Origin: Cycas panzhihuaensis
Lineage: Eukaryota > Cycadophyta
DNA length: 64,000 bases
Assembly (NCBI GenBank): GCA_023213395.1
Contig: CM041465.1
Span: forward strand, 84,947,741 to 85,011,740
Direction of reading: 5' to 3'
The notes beneath the pieces were generated by a model, which worked only from the letters and a program-made list of their open reading frames with translations, had not been told where the DNA came from and ran no database searches. The position numbers and the translations under genes are program-made. Within the stretch, counting starts at the first letter, position 1, and the number at the start of each line of letters is the position of its first letter. Shown in pieces: positions 47,964 to 59,628 of this stretch.

Positions 47964-49163
47964 GTAGTTATCACGGTGGATAACCACGAAAATGTCAACA
48001 TAGCAATGCTGAGTTATATAAAGATGATGTCCTAGGAGGATAAGATGACCTTGCGGAGATGTGGCCTATACAAGGCCCTGAAGACACCTCAGTTTGCATC
48101 ATACCAGAGATTGCTGGTGGACATCGTGTTACATTGGGATCGACGGAGGCACGCTTTCCACTTGCCTCAGGTAGGCGACGTGACAGTTACACTAGGAGAC
48201 ATCCGGCAGATTCTAGGGTCTTGGTGATGGGAGGCGGTGAGATCGGGAGCACCGCCAAGACCGAGGCAACACACAGAGAGGCAGCCCTATTCTTCACAGG
48301 GGCTAACGGGTGGGAGCAAAGGGGAGTTCCCTTGCAGACTATGTTGATGTCACAGGTTCCTCGGGTGAGGAAACTGATCATACTATGCATTCTGTTCTGG
48401 ATTTCCTAGAAACAGAACTATAAGGAGATACCAGGAGACTGGATAGATGTAGTGTGCCACTACGAGGCCAGCGAGGGGATGGATTGGGCTATCCTAGTAG
48501 TGGCAAACCTCATCGCATAGCTAGACGCCATCCGGATGACCGGCAGAGGGGGACTATCATACAGCACGTTGCTGCAGTGTTGGTTTTTTGACCATTTTGC
48601 GATAGTGGCACCAGCGGGTGGACCATACCCCATAGCAAAGTGGGCCCTGATGGTCCACATATGGCAGACTTAGCTTAGAGGGATGGAGGATCAGGCCCAC
48701 GTCTGGTGGTCAGTCGAGGCGACATCGCTGGGCCTCCTCACCCTGATAGACTACCTAGTAGAGCTATACAGGACGGTGAGGTGGGAGAGTGATGATGAGG
48801 CAGGCAGAGCAGAAGCGCCCATAGATGACGATGACGATGATGCAGACGGAGGAGATGGGGCTAGCCCATCACGACCTGTAGGAGGGGCAGGTCTATAAGG
48901 ATCGGTAGGAAGAGCAACGAGACCATCCGGGACTGTCAGAGGAGGGGCAGGCCCATCAGGGGTCACTGAGGAGAGCAGGAGGCCGGTGACTAGGGCCCGC
49001 AGGCTACGGATCGTGAGGAGATCCAAAGAGGTGAGAGTGGAGCCGGTCCCTGCAAGGAGAGAGCCTGAGGCAGAGGAGGTACCCAAGGATGAGATACCCG
49101 TAATTGGCAGAGAGCTAAGAGGAGAGGATGTCGCCCGAGCAGAGGAGCCGACGGCCATGGCAG

Positions 49164-49275
49164 GTGAGACCTAACCATTTCCTTCGTCGTTCGACATCTA
49201 GGTAGACATTTCATTTGACTTTTATCATGGTATGCAATGGGATATTTACTAACACATGACATGTTGCATTGGCAG
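49164..49275 (+). other. Intron 2 of the antisense gene, 112 bp
   Basis: Donor GGCAG|GTGAGA and acceptor TTGCATTGGCAG|GT. One base of the split Gly codon lies before and two after, so splicing restores the frame. Tat-C has a matching acceptor-like site near 58104. Confidence 0.65.
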
Positions 49276-49869
49276 GTACTACAGAGGTTAGCAGGCTCGC
49301 AGAGGCCATGGTGAGGGAGATGTTCCTTCAGGTATACATAGAGGGGCAACCGCCCATCCAGGTAGAGGATGTGCTTAGATCGGCAGGTGCCCACATGGAT
49401 GTATTCACCCCGCTAGTGAGGGCAAGAGACATCTTGGTTGCAGAGTCCCAAGAGCATATGGCATTCAGGGGATAGATGCAGCGAGAGCTCGATGAGGCCA
49501 GGGGCTAGCAAGATGCACTGCGTAGACGGGTCCAGGTCTTAGAGGCTCAAGGTGGAGTAGGTGGAGATACAGAAAGCAGGGTCCAGATACGATACTAGAG
49601 GAGCACCTCAGAGCGACACAGGAGGGACTCTGGGGAGAGAGGGATCATATCCAGGCCCAATACGATCAACTGGTGGCCCAGATGGCATCAAGGCCTAGCA
49701 GGAGCAAGACATATACTCATACAGCGGCGACGACCCCGAGACCACGATGAGGGGAGCGAGGCAGGTAGCTCGCGGAGGCCCAGGAGGAGCCTCAGAGGGA
49801 TGTGGTCCCCAGGAGAAGGATCACACAGGGCAGGAGATGGCACCCTAGGAGCGGGGCAACAGTAGTGTA

Positions 49870-50527
49870 GGAGATGTACATTTAATTTTGACGGGAAAGC
49901 ACGGGCCTCTAGGGGGGTCATATATAGGCTCATATGATTGTACCCCTCTACAAGGATATCAGCTTCCCACATGTATGATGTAATATATTATTTTGGATGT
50001 ATATATATACGGGGTAGTTGGAACCCCATTTTGACATGAGATGGTGCATATATCATGTGGTAGATAGCATGTATGCTTGGTTTTGTATGTTGTAAATGTT
50101 TTACATGTTGTAAATATTTTGTTATAAGTATTTTGTTGTAAGATGCATGTATTTCCTTCGATGTATGGCTATATGTCTAACAGGAGCACATACATCCACC
50201 GTAAGTAGAGGTGGTAGAGAGGTGTAAGGTTAGAAATAGAGTGACATGCACGTCCATGGAGGAGCATAGCAGAATATGCAAAGGAAACAGCAGGCGAAAG
50301 AAAAGAGTAACGATACTCGAAGGCATCATCCCGATTGGGGGATGCCCAAATAGGAAGACGACAGGTTCCCAAGAGGATACGGGAACACGGGTTCTGCAAA
50401 AGGAACTAGAAGAAGATGAAGAAGCCGCCTTAAATTGCCATTCTACCCGTGGTTGGGAAGAATGGAAAATAACCTAAGATGGTAGTTTAGGCTTGTTTCA
50501 GAGCGTGGTGAAGAGATAGCCGAAAGA
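49870..50527 (+). other. 3' region of the antisense gene and spacer
   Basis: T/A-rich with repeated TTGTAAATGTTTT-type segments (50085-50140), typical of plant 3' UTR and polyadenylation signals. 50170-50527 has no recognised content. Confidence 0.45.
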
Positions 50528-51091
50528 TCATGTGTAAAACTTCTTGAGGAACTTCCTGTTGACTGCCTTCTCAAATTCTAGGCCTTCAAAGGTGGCGATC
50601 CTATAGGCGCCATTGTCGAGGCTTTCGAGAATGACGAACGGGCCTACCCATTTGGGCCCAAATTTAGCCAGGCGGTTGTAAAGGTATTCTAATTTGAGGA
50701 CATGGTCCCCCGGGCACAAAGGATGGGCATCAAGACGTTTGTTGTGAGTCCTTTGTAGGCAGGCTTTTGAAGCAAGATCTGCTTGATAAGTGCCAGGAAT
50801 AGTCGTAAGACTGTGCGTGATGATGGAGGGGCCGATTCCCTTCATGTCGGAATAGTCCCACGTGAACACATCATGGAATTCCTGGAACAGGAGGGAGTAT
50901 TCCCTCACTTCGTCGGGAGTACATTCCACCCCTACCTTAATGATCTTGTCTAGGGCAAGGACTATGTCCTGAGTTGCCCCCATGCACATAACATTCTCCT
51001 CCTCGAAATTGAGGGGGGCAAGATTGATAGGAAGAGAGGAAACGAAAGAAGGGATTGGGTCAGCTAGTGTGGACCCAATCGCTAGGACCTT
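50528..51091 (-). pseudogene. Tat-A linker fused to integrase C-terminus (RT-IN deleted)
   Basis: One 153-codon open frame. Its first half (MCMGATQDIVLAL, EYSLLFQEFHDVFTWDYSD, SIITHSLTTIPGTY) is the pre-RT linker, as in Tat-B. It then passes within about 20 residues to GDHVLKLEYLYNRLAKFGPKW and VGPFVILESLDNGAYRI, the GPY/F-type C-terminal integrase block, and ends FLKKFYT. RT, RNase H and the catalytic integrase core are therefore missing without a break in frame. It is in the same frame as the protease. It cannot supply polymerase or integrase activity; whether the fusion protein had any role is unknown. Confidence 0.85.
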
Positions 51092-52590
51092 CTAGTGGCC
51101 AAGCTTGTGGTGACCAGAAGGTAAACTGGGCATGGAGCCAGCTAAGTGCTCCAGCAAAGCCTTATCGTCTTCGAAGTAGTCCACCCCATGGATGACCTGA
51201 CTTCGAATGGATGAGGTGAGGGATGGCATGGGAGTGATAGGATCGGCATGACATGTAAGCTGCCCAACATCCCTAAGGGACTCTAAGGGATAGTCAAGGA
51301 GAGATCCCTCGTAAAAAGCAAGAGGAAAACTCTCAATGCCATCACCTGCAGAAGGTGGTGGAATGGAAGAGCTAGGAGCCTGATGACCGACATGCGCAAT
51401 GACATGCGACATGTGAAAGTGATCGGGCTCTATGACAAAAGGGATCTTAGGAGGAGACCTAGAACTACATGAATGCCCCCCACTAGCGCGAAGGAAGGAA
51501 ATAGGATAAGGAAGGTTCTCATCCTCACTATGGGACCCGTCGTCGTCGAACATAGCGAAGTACCCATAGCTTCCGATGCCAATGGGGGCAAAACACATTA
51601 AATCAGAGGAAGAAGATGCAGGATCTTCTTCGCGGTAAGAGGAATCAGGGATTTCGATGGAGCAGGCCAAGGCATGTTCAGAAGGGCACTTGCTTCCCTT
51701 CACATGACCATGGCTCACCTGAGTAGAAGGTCTAGTTTGTTTAGCAAGCGATCGCTCGCGGGAGACAACTCTCATTTGTCCGTCATGGACAAACTTAAGT
51801 TGCCCCCAACAGGTGGAACACACGGCTCCCATTTGGTCATGCCATGGTTGACCCAGAAGCAGGTTGTAATCAACATCAACATCGAGGACAATGATGTCAA
51901 TAATGATAGTCTTATCCTTGAGAGTAAGAGGTATTGAGATGGATCCCAGGGGAGTCTTCTCGCTACCATCATAACCCTGACATCGCCATGGAATAGGTTC
52001 CAAGGTAGAAATGCCAAGCTCTTGCATGACGCGCAAGGGCATGGCATTGACAGAAGAACTGTTGTCTAGGACGGTTCTTCGCAATGTACAATCAGGAGTA
52101 TCTATGGTAATGGTGAAAGGGAAGTTCCATTGGCGTTCCCTTCCACCAGACAAAGGAAGATCTCTGGGATCGAAAGAGATGACGGGTTTGTAACTTTGGG
52201 TTGTGCCCAAGGCATAAACAGGTGCGTCATTCGATCTTAGAGCTTCCAAGAGGAGCGCTCGTTGCTTGGGATAACTTCTCAAGATGTCCATGATGGACAT
52301 CCCGGCAGCCACGGTAAGAAGCTCTTTGACTATGGAGAAAGGCCTACCCCTCCCCGTGGGTTGGGTAAGGGATCTCCTAAAGTTGAATCGACCGGGGCAG
52401 ACGGGAATACTCTTGGGAAGTGCAGGAATCTTTGGAGGAATGGCTTCTGGAGGAAGGGCAAGGTGCGACGTAGACGCAGAGGCACCAACTGCCTCCTTTG
52501 CGACTTGAGACCAGGTCAAGGCATAGAGGGGAGTGGTCTCAAGCATCTGAATCACCTTCTTTCCTTTGTTATGGGACCACGAAGGTGAAG
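51092..52590 (-). pseudogene. Tat-A protease and acidic linker
   Basis: The longest open frame in the window (about 490 codons to 51092). N-terminal KKVIQMLETTPLYALTWSQ joins it to gag without a genuine start codon (the first in-frame GTG is not used in plants). SIMDILRSYPKQRALLLEAL, then active site LDNSSSVNAMPLRVM (Asp kept, Gly changed to Ser), IPWRCQGYDGSEKT and YNLLLGQPWHDQMGA. The linker (residues about 310-487) is rich in Ser, Asp and Pro with SYGYFAMFDDDG and YFEDDKALLEHLA. It would be released from the gag-pol polyprotein. Confidence 0.88.
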
Positions 52591-54720
52591 GAGCATGGCG
52601 GTCAGGGGAGCGTGAAGAAGAAGATAAACCTCACATACCCTTCCCTCTACCATGCGAAGGATGAGAATCGGGGGATCTATCCCAATTTCGGTTGTTCCTT
52701 TGTTGAACATTACGATCACGCTCCCCATGTTTGGGGAACAGATCTCTATGGACGTGTTGATTGAGGTTAGGCCTCGATGCCCGTCTAGGGGATGAATCAT
52801 GTGGTGGGGCATCTGTGGGTGTTGCGCCCAACAATGCGAATCATCATGGAAACATTCCCCGTGGATGGAACACCACCTCTTCTCAAGGGGAGGATCGATC
52901 CTCCTTACTTGATAAGGTTGGGTGTTACCCCCTTTGGGAGGAATGGCACGAGAAGCTTGTTGAACTGGCTTATGGAAGGTCAGCGATGAAGGGGATTGGA
53001 GTTTAAGCTCCTTCATCATGTGCTCGAATGAGCAAATAGCAGAAGTAAGAGGGTCTAAAGTCCTCTCAGTAAGATAAGAGGTAGACCTGGCAGGTTATGA
53101 AGGTTTGGTTTCCTTCGTTGGGGGAGATGCCTCACAACGTTATGAGGGCTTAAGAGGTTTCTTGAGTCTGGCTTGAATCTCAATGGCCTCTAACGCCAGG
53201 CACCTCGTGATTGCGGAGTCGCATGTGGTTGCCCCCATCTTAAGGACTTCCACATGCACTTTGGGGTGAAGTGCATTGACAAAGAGATCTTGCTTCAACT
53301 CTTCAGGCAACGTGGCCTTGGTAGAGTGAAGGAGATCGTGAAATCGCCTCACAAAGTCGCGATTCATTTCATCGTGACCTTGTTTGAGCAAAAGGAGAGC
53401 TTTCATTCTGCTCTTGAATGGATGGGCTACGTCAAAGTAATTGATGAACTCGTCCACCAATTGCTAGAATGAGTAAATGGAGTGGGCAGGGAGATGGTAG
53501 AACCATTTGAGGATGTCACCCTACAAGGATCGCGGAAATAACTTCATCAGAATGTGGTCGTAAGCCCAGTAGTGTATGCATGCCATAGAGAAACTACGCA
53601 CGTGCTCAGTTGGGTCTTGCGATGAAGTTCCATCAAATTTGGGAACTTCAGGAGGGTGAGGCAGTAAATTAGTCCTTAGCGCCTCAACGGATAGTGGCGT
53701 CGACCTGTAGTCCATGAAGGGACGTGTCCTTACATGGGCTAAAGGATCGACGAATGGTAAAGAAATAGGAATGGATAGAGGAGGAAAACCCATCCCTCCT
53801 TGGGGAAACACCCCTTGTTAGAAAGGGGGTTGCGGATAAACACCTTGGAAGGGAGGCATACTCCCTAGCGAAGGTGTGGCAACAGGGGTTGCGCCAGATG
53901 GTGGAAACGAAGGGTGCGGGACCGGATTCTGCCCATATGGGCCACCCGTAGGTGGTGCAACCCCATATAGGTGTAACGGGTCCACCCCATAAGCTGGAAG
54001 GTGGTTTCCCCTACCCTGCCCCCAAGGTTGAGATGCATAACCTGGGGGCACATAAAGGGATGGACTACCAGATGGGTTTTAGACATATGTAGGAGTAGGT
54101 CCTACATAGTTGATAGTAGCAGCATTAGTAGGACCTCAAGGCCTACTAGGAAACGCATGTGCCACGTTTGAAGGTGGCGCAATCGTTTGACTCAGGAATA
54201 GCATGCTAACCCCAAGCTGGGGGAAGGACATGCTGTGAACGGGTCTGGAAGAAGCAGGACCGTGGCTAGGTATGGATGGTGTAACACTTGTCCTAGGGGC
54301 CGGTGTAGACATGGCATGGGACAAGTATGCACGGGTAGAAGAGTCATTTATTATAGGAGGCGCAGGTACGGATGAAGAAGATGCTACATTGCGTAGAACT
54401 TCTTCAAACCACCTGGGATGTGGTTGATGGTAAGCTACTCTAAAGTACTCACTAAGCGCTTCGACCACGTTGGCAAGAGGGGTATCCTCGTAGCCATACG
54501 AGGTCGATGGGATCTCGAATGTCAGGGACCCCTCAGGGCGTTCCTCATAAGATTTACCAATAGGATGGTGAGTCTCGTAAGGAGGCGAGTCTTCTGCTGC
54601 ATGAGCAGAAGGACGAAGGTCAGAAGGGTGAAATGGGTCACCCAGATAATAGATGGAATCATCACCCTCGTGGGTGGATCCCGGAACGGACGCGGGAAAC
54701 TGTTGAGTTCCTGAGACCAT
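52591..54720 (-). pseudogene. Tat-A gag
   Basis: ATG at 54718-54720 begins a single register that runs to about 52830: Ser/Pro-rich N-terminus, PPGYASQPWGQGRGNH (Gly/Pro-rich, 53820-54050), PLSVEALRTNLLPHPPE, VPKFDGTSSQDPTEHV, FINYFDVAHPFKSRMKALL, TKATLPEELKQDLFVNAL, then the knuckle-like CSIHGECFHDDSHC (near 52855). A frameshift close to 52820 then moves the true frame to that of protease. In-register stops lie at 54136, 54079, 53818, 53521, 53464 and 53140. About 700 codons, long for gypsy gag but parallel to Tat-B. Confidence 0.88.
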
Positions 54721-55005
54721 GGTGTAGTAAGCCCAATCGGACTAGTAACCTTCCATTATCGAATCGGGATTCGACGACGGAAGGGAACAAGGTGATGGAT
54801 CTTCTAACAACGGCAGCAGACCTCGCAAGCAACGTGAGAAACGTCGCATGCAACGCCTTTGTGAGTGTTGTTAGAAGAAAGTAAAAAGGGGAAGATGAAA
54901 CAAGTATGTTGGGGGCTGCCCAATTGAAATACAAGATAAGAAGGCTACCTAAAGGCAAGAACACCAATGAAAAGGGAAAGCGAATCTAGTTCCCTTACTG
55001 GCAGT
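54721..55005 (-). other. Tat-A 5' leader
   Basis: 285 bp between primer site and gag start. No ORF of note. Confidence 0.5.
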
Positions 55006-55023
55006 TCCCCAGTATGGTCGCCA
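55006..55023 (-). other. Tat-A primer-binding site
   Basis: Minus-strand TGGCGACCATACTGGGGA, one base from the LTR end. It starts with TGG as tRNA CCA-end complements do; it is not the Met type used by the copia elements. The exact tRNA needs a search. Confidence 0.7.
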
Positions 55024-55024
55024 G

Positions 55025-57636
55025 TGAAACGCTTGTCGCAGGGTGGTGTCCCTACGTCTAACAAAGGGAGTGAAATATACAAAGCTAAATTAAACTAAAC
55101 AGTAAGGACTTCACCTCGCAGGGCATCCGTGTGCCGGAGTGTGGATTCGGGACTGTAGAGGTGCCTAGTTGCTTCCAGGTAGCCGTGCAAAGCAAGGCTT
55201 TCCTACCCCTCAGATGGCCGGGAAGAGGAGAAAGCACCTGACGTGTTGCGTCTTCTCAAAGAAATGAGAAGGCAACGAAGTGGGAAGGTAGGTAACATAG
55301 CATCTAGGTGTAGGCTAAAAGGGGGTAAAACATAGGTAGCTCTGACACAAAGTGAACGATCTAACTATGCTAAGATAACCGATAGATAAAACAATGTAAA
55401 TTAAACACATATTCCTATTTCCCTTTCAATTCTTTATACGTTCCTAACTATGCAAATATGTACATAAAAGACAACGGCATAAAGAAGGTATATAGGGATA
55501 AGAAAAGTACCTGGATCCAGCGTCCAAGTGGAGTGTTGCTTGTCCCCTTACTTCCTGCTCCTTCTTGCTCAGCTCGTTGTGCATGCGATGCCGGTCGGCG
55601 ATAGTTGCCGTAAGCAACAGAAGAGGGGCTAACTTACCTCCCCTTAAGCATGTAAAAGTAAAAATCAGAAAAGAAGCAAGTAACGGGAAATAACAAGAAA
55701 TGCACTGAATGTAGAACTAACTTATAATGGGTTTCGTTCCACACGCAGCTCCACCGATGTAAGATCCTGCAAGCAAACTAGGCGAGTACCTCTCTCTCGG
55801 AAGAGGGGCCATAAAGTAGACCAAATATAGATGCTAAACTCAAATGGAACTACATAAAACTAAGCTAAGCATCAATATGTAATAATGTAAAGCAACAATA
55901 TGTAACGAAATCTCCCGCAAACATATACCACAAGCGATACCCAAAAAAGAAGAGTATAGTCTCGGAATGGCTAACTCACCCGCAAGGAATCTCCACTCCA
56001 CTCGAAAAGGGGAAACAGACTCACAACAAGGTCACGGGGTAGAAAATAGCGAGAAAGAGGAAGGTAATGGGGAGGTATGCAAACACCCAAGGAACGAGAT
56101 GCTATGAACAGCAAATCATTGGGTTGGGTGAATGGCAAATCGTTAACTGACAAGGAAAGGATTTGGGGCTTGTGCAGGGCCCAAAACTGACAGATGGAAT
56201 TCTAGAACCGGTGTGGCAACAGGTTGCTAACGCTGGTTTAGCTCTGAAACTGGATTCCCAAACCCCCCAACTTGATTCCTAGGAAGGCACTAAAGACAAA
56301 GGGAAAGAGAATAAGGGACGGAACCCTTGGGAAGAAGGACAACAAGGGCGACGGAACCTCGTCTTCCTCCCTCAAATCCTCTTTGTGTTGCCCCTTTGCA
56401 ACATCCACCTAAGAATTGGTTGGTTAGGATGATTAGGAGAAGTAATAATATTTCAAAAGATAGGGGAACAATGCTAATTAAGTACAACAACATGAAGGCA
56501 CACAAACTAAAAGTTTATTCACAAAAACATGAAGAAACAACACAAAATGCAAAGTAGATGCAAGGAGTACCTTGTTGTGGAAGAACCAAGCATGAATTTA
56601 CTATTAAAAAATAGCAGAGATAACCAGCATTTGGTGGATAATAGTGGCAGGTTTTAGGAAGGAGAGAAGTATGAAGATGTCCTTATAAGTTTAGGGCTTT
56701 GGTAGCTTGTCTTTTTGGAGAGCTTTTAGTAGTAATCCTCCTTAAAGGCTTGGCAACATGTAAGAAGATGTAAAGCCCACTGTTTATGAGCTGTAGGGGT
56801 AGCAATGGTCCCCAGAATCAAGCTTGCAGTAGTGTATCCTTCCTTGTAGCAGATTTCTGTGAGGGTAGTATATGTTTTTCTATGTAAATTGAGCAAAAAG
56901 TTGTAAAAATGAAAAAAAGATCTTCAAAATGAAGAGGAAAACTCCCTTTATCCCATGTTCACTGTAGGTGAATGTTGGGGATGTCAGGGCAACACAAATG
57001 AGCAGGCACCACGTGACAGTTCCACGAAAAAAATGGAAACTGTCACCTGGTTCTCTTTTTTAAAGTTCAAGCAGTCACCCTGAGGTAAACCTGGTTGTAC
57101 CATGGCAAAGATCGCGGTACCGCTAAGTTTACAACGGTGCCAGACTGGTAGTAAAAAAAAAGATAAAAAAGGTAGAAATAAAGGTTTTGGAGTTATTATT
57201 AAAAGTAAATAGAGCCTAAAACAACTGGGAGGAATACCCAAGTGATGGGCAAGTAGCCAAAACAACAACATGGGTCTCAACCAAGGAATTAATTAGACTT
57301 GGAGGAGACTACAACATGAGTAAAATGTCGTAACATGGGCAAACGTGACTGGCTGAAACATCCTGGGAGGTCATGGAGATGATGTGGGTGGCTGTGCGCC
57401 ATATGGGGTGTAGCATTCGCTGAGGAATGCCCCCATTGTGAGTCGTCATAGGCTGATAGTGTGCTGTAAGCACATGCACTATGATCAGGCAGAGAAGCAA
57501 TGCATGCAGGCAGGCATATGTCAAGTAGTCTACGCTAAATAATCTCAATCAAGCACGAGCAGGGAGAAGTGAGAACGTATACCTGAAAATACCTGAGTCA
57601 ATGTGTCTCGAGTCCATTCCTAGTAGCTGGGAAACA
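55025..57636 (-). repeat. Tat-A 5' LTR, 2612 bp
   Basis: TGAAACGCTTG...CTGGGAAACA. Contains the motif GATCGCGGTACCGCTAAGTT at 57110-57129. The target copy TGATG follows at 57637-57641. Confidence 0.93.
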
Positions 57637-57641
57637 TGATG

Positions 57642-59628
57642 TTGTCATTGTGTGTGTGTAGGATAACCTAGTCACCATATGATCTATGAGCATGTTATAT
57701 CGTGCCTGGAGTCGATCCCACTCTAATCACAACTCGGTCAGTCAACCATGGGCATCCTGGAGTTGTGACTCTAGGACCCTGATCCTTACTATAGCTCTTG
57801 TAACTGATTCTCTAGGTGTGGCTCCTCCCTGGGCCACCCTCTCTCTTTCTTAGGTGTCCAACTCCCTCACTCAATCCTATAACTAGTCCTTCTCTACCTA
57901 TAAGTGGTCCTCCCTCATCTGCCTCTCTTAAGCTTTTGCAACCCATACGTTTCAGACCCAGGCAAATGTGGCAGTATATGGTCATATTGATCTTGGCTTA
58001 TCGATATCTACTATGGGAGGCTATCCCTCCACATTCAGTTGAGGGGGCAACTTAGATACAACTCTACTGATCAACTGTCCAGTAATACCTCCACCTGTCA
58101 ACCATGTAAATCCATGTGTTAGTATGGAGTGTATATCTAATAAAAAGGATCTACACTAATAAATAATAACATTATAAATCACACCTCAATCAAATAGATA
58201 TAAACCAAAGGCATAGCTAAAAAGGAAAAGGAATCACATCCTAGAGTAGTTGGTGCCTCTCAAGCCACTCCCTCATCAGCTCCCAAGATCTCTACCCTTG
58301 CAACAGCTATGACTGCCTCTTCAACAACAATGAATGCTACATCCACCTCAAGGTTGGCAGTTGCCTCACTCTCACTACCATAATCTCCTAGCTCTACTAT
58401 TAGGTCTCCTATAGTCTCCCCCTTCTTTACATCATTATTCTAGTGGACTATATAGTATGGTCAGCTCACATAATCATCTAGTATGAGTAAGTCCAATGAT
58501 GTGGCTGCAATCGATCTCCTCACCTACTCAGGATCTCCTATGCTCCTAAATCATGATGGTTATCAATGGAGGATGGGACTCTTAGTTGATATTAGCTGAG
58601 GCCCTACTATTAGTCCTACTCCTTAGAAGTGGTCAAAGAACTAACACTGTAGTAAGGAGCAATAAGAGAGTCTACTAATCCATTAGCCCATATCTGAGTC
58701 TACCCCATCTAGTAGCCTATATCTGGTTGAGTTGGGTAGTAAGGTTGGCCATTATTAAAGCAACCCAATGAAATCTCTATCCTGCCTCACACCTCCTAAT
58801 AATATCCATCCACCCTTTGGGGACATCTCTATAGTTATATTTCTAGGAAATTTGGAATACAACTAATGCCTTGCTAGTTGGGACTCCCATAATCCTCTAC
58901 ACATCTGCTTGGGTAATGGTCATAACTCCCACTGGTGGGAGATGGAATACATATTACCAATGATCCTAGTGAGATACTATGTCAATGAGGAGGACCTGAT
59001 CTGAGGCATGCTAATGTAAGCTAACGATCCACATTAAGTCATAGCATCTCATGATCTCTTGGTCTCTACCCTCCATCAACTCTACGAGGGCCAACATTGG
59101 TAGCTTGATGTTCTCATGGTTGTCTACTATCGTGATAGCCTAAAAATCAACTAAGACACTATCAGTTAGTAATATGTTGTCTGATGGGAGAAAGGCCACT
59201 TTCGATAAAACCAAAATAGTCAAAACCAAATCCAAAACTAAAAATTTTATAAATTTTCTATTTTTTATCCCTACACTACAGATTTCATCATGGCACCGTG
59301 AATAAACCTAAGAGCCTCACAATAATTTCTATCATCCCGTAGGGATATTCATGGTACCATAGAAAACTCTACAGTACCAATAAAATATCCATAAAAACTA
59401 AAAAAATGAATATCAAAAAATATAATAATAGGCTAAAACTTGGTCCATTAGGATTAGGGTCTGCCATAACCCTGGTCCTACCTTTTATGTGCCTTAAAAT
59501 GGGTCCCATTAGGCCCCTTTCTTCCTAGACAAGCATGATCTAGTTGCTAAAAAGCATAAAATAGAAAGATGTGAATAGAAAGTTTAGTGCTGAGATCTAT
59601 ATAATGGGTCTGGTCTGACTACTACCAT
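57642..59628 (-). pseudogene. Tat-C antisense gene, main part
   Basis: Antisense to the plus-strand Tat-C and parallel to the Tat-A gene. ATG at 59626-59628 begins MVVVRPDPL (Tat-A: MATARPDL). The exon-2 start CTATCACGATAGTAGACAA (plus 59121-59139, reverse) matches TTATCACGGTGGATAACCA, with AG at 59140-59141. Coil-region sequence near 57700-58060 corresponds to exon 3, and a CTGTC/ACCT acceptor equivalent lies near 58104. Decay is heavy and no long frame remains, so the gene is inferred from alignment of positions and not from a readable protein. Confidence 0.6.

Larger units (their letters stand above)
47456..49869 (+). pseudogene. Tat-A antisense gene, plant-mobile-domain-like, three exons
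   Basis: Opposite strand to gag-pol. Proposed exons: 47456-47479, 47964-49163, 49276 to about 49869; both introns are GT-AG and keep frame. Exon 1 encodes MATARPDL. Exon 2 begins VVITVDNHEN, then LYKALKTPQF, HAFHLPQVGDVTVTLGDI (like the plant mobile domain FHLP.GE.T.TL.D), a later LLQCWFFDHF, and an acidic run of Asp (near 48830) with an Arg-rich tail. Exon 3 starts TTEVSRLAEAMVREMF and becomes a coiled coil (RELDEAR, ALRRRVQVLEAQ, later EHLRATQEGL in a shifted frame). Stops at 48033-48035, about 48409 and 49473-49475 and shifts near 48225 and 49590 make it a pseudogene. Function unknown; domain assignment by eye. Confidence 0.7.
43359..57636 (-). mobile_element. Tat-A: non-autonomous Tat gypsy element
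   Basis: Structure on the minus strand: 5' LTR 55025-57636, primer site, gag, protease, linker fused to an integrase stub, antisense gene, extra RNase H, purine tract, 3' LTR 43359-45959. Flanking bases GGATG (43354-43358) and TGATG (57637-57641) agree at four of five. LTRs differ at very roughly one site in ten by eye, mostly transitions. RT, its RNase H and nearly all integrase are deleted. CpG content is higher than in all other elements here, in keeping with it being the youngest. Confidence 0.9.

Noticed and set aside
48751-49394. Two minus-strand open frames of about 135 codons
   Set aside because: Both are shadows of the antisense gene's exons 2 and 3; composition is Ser/Leu/Pro-rich without motifs.
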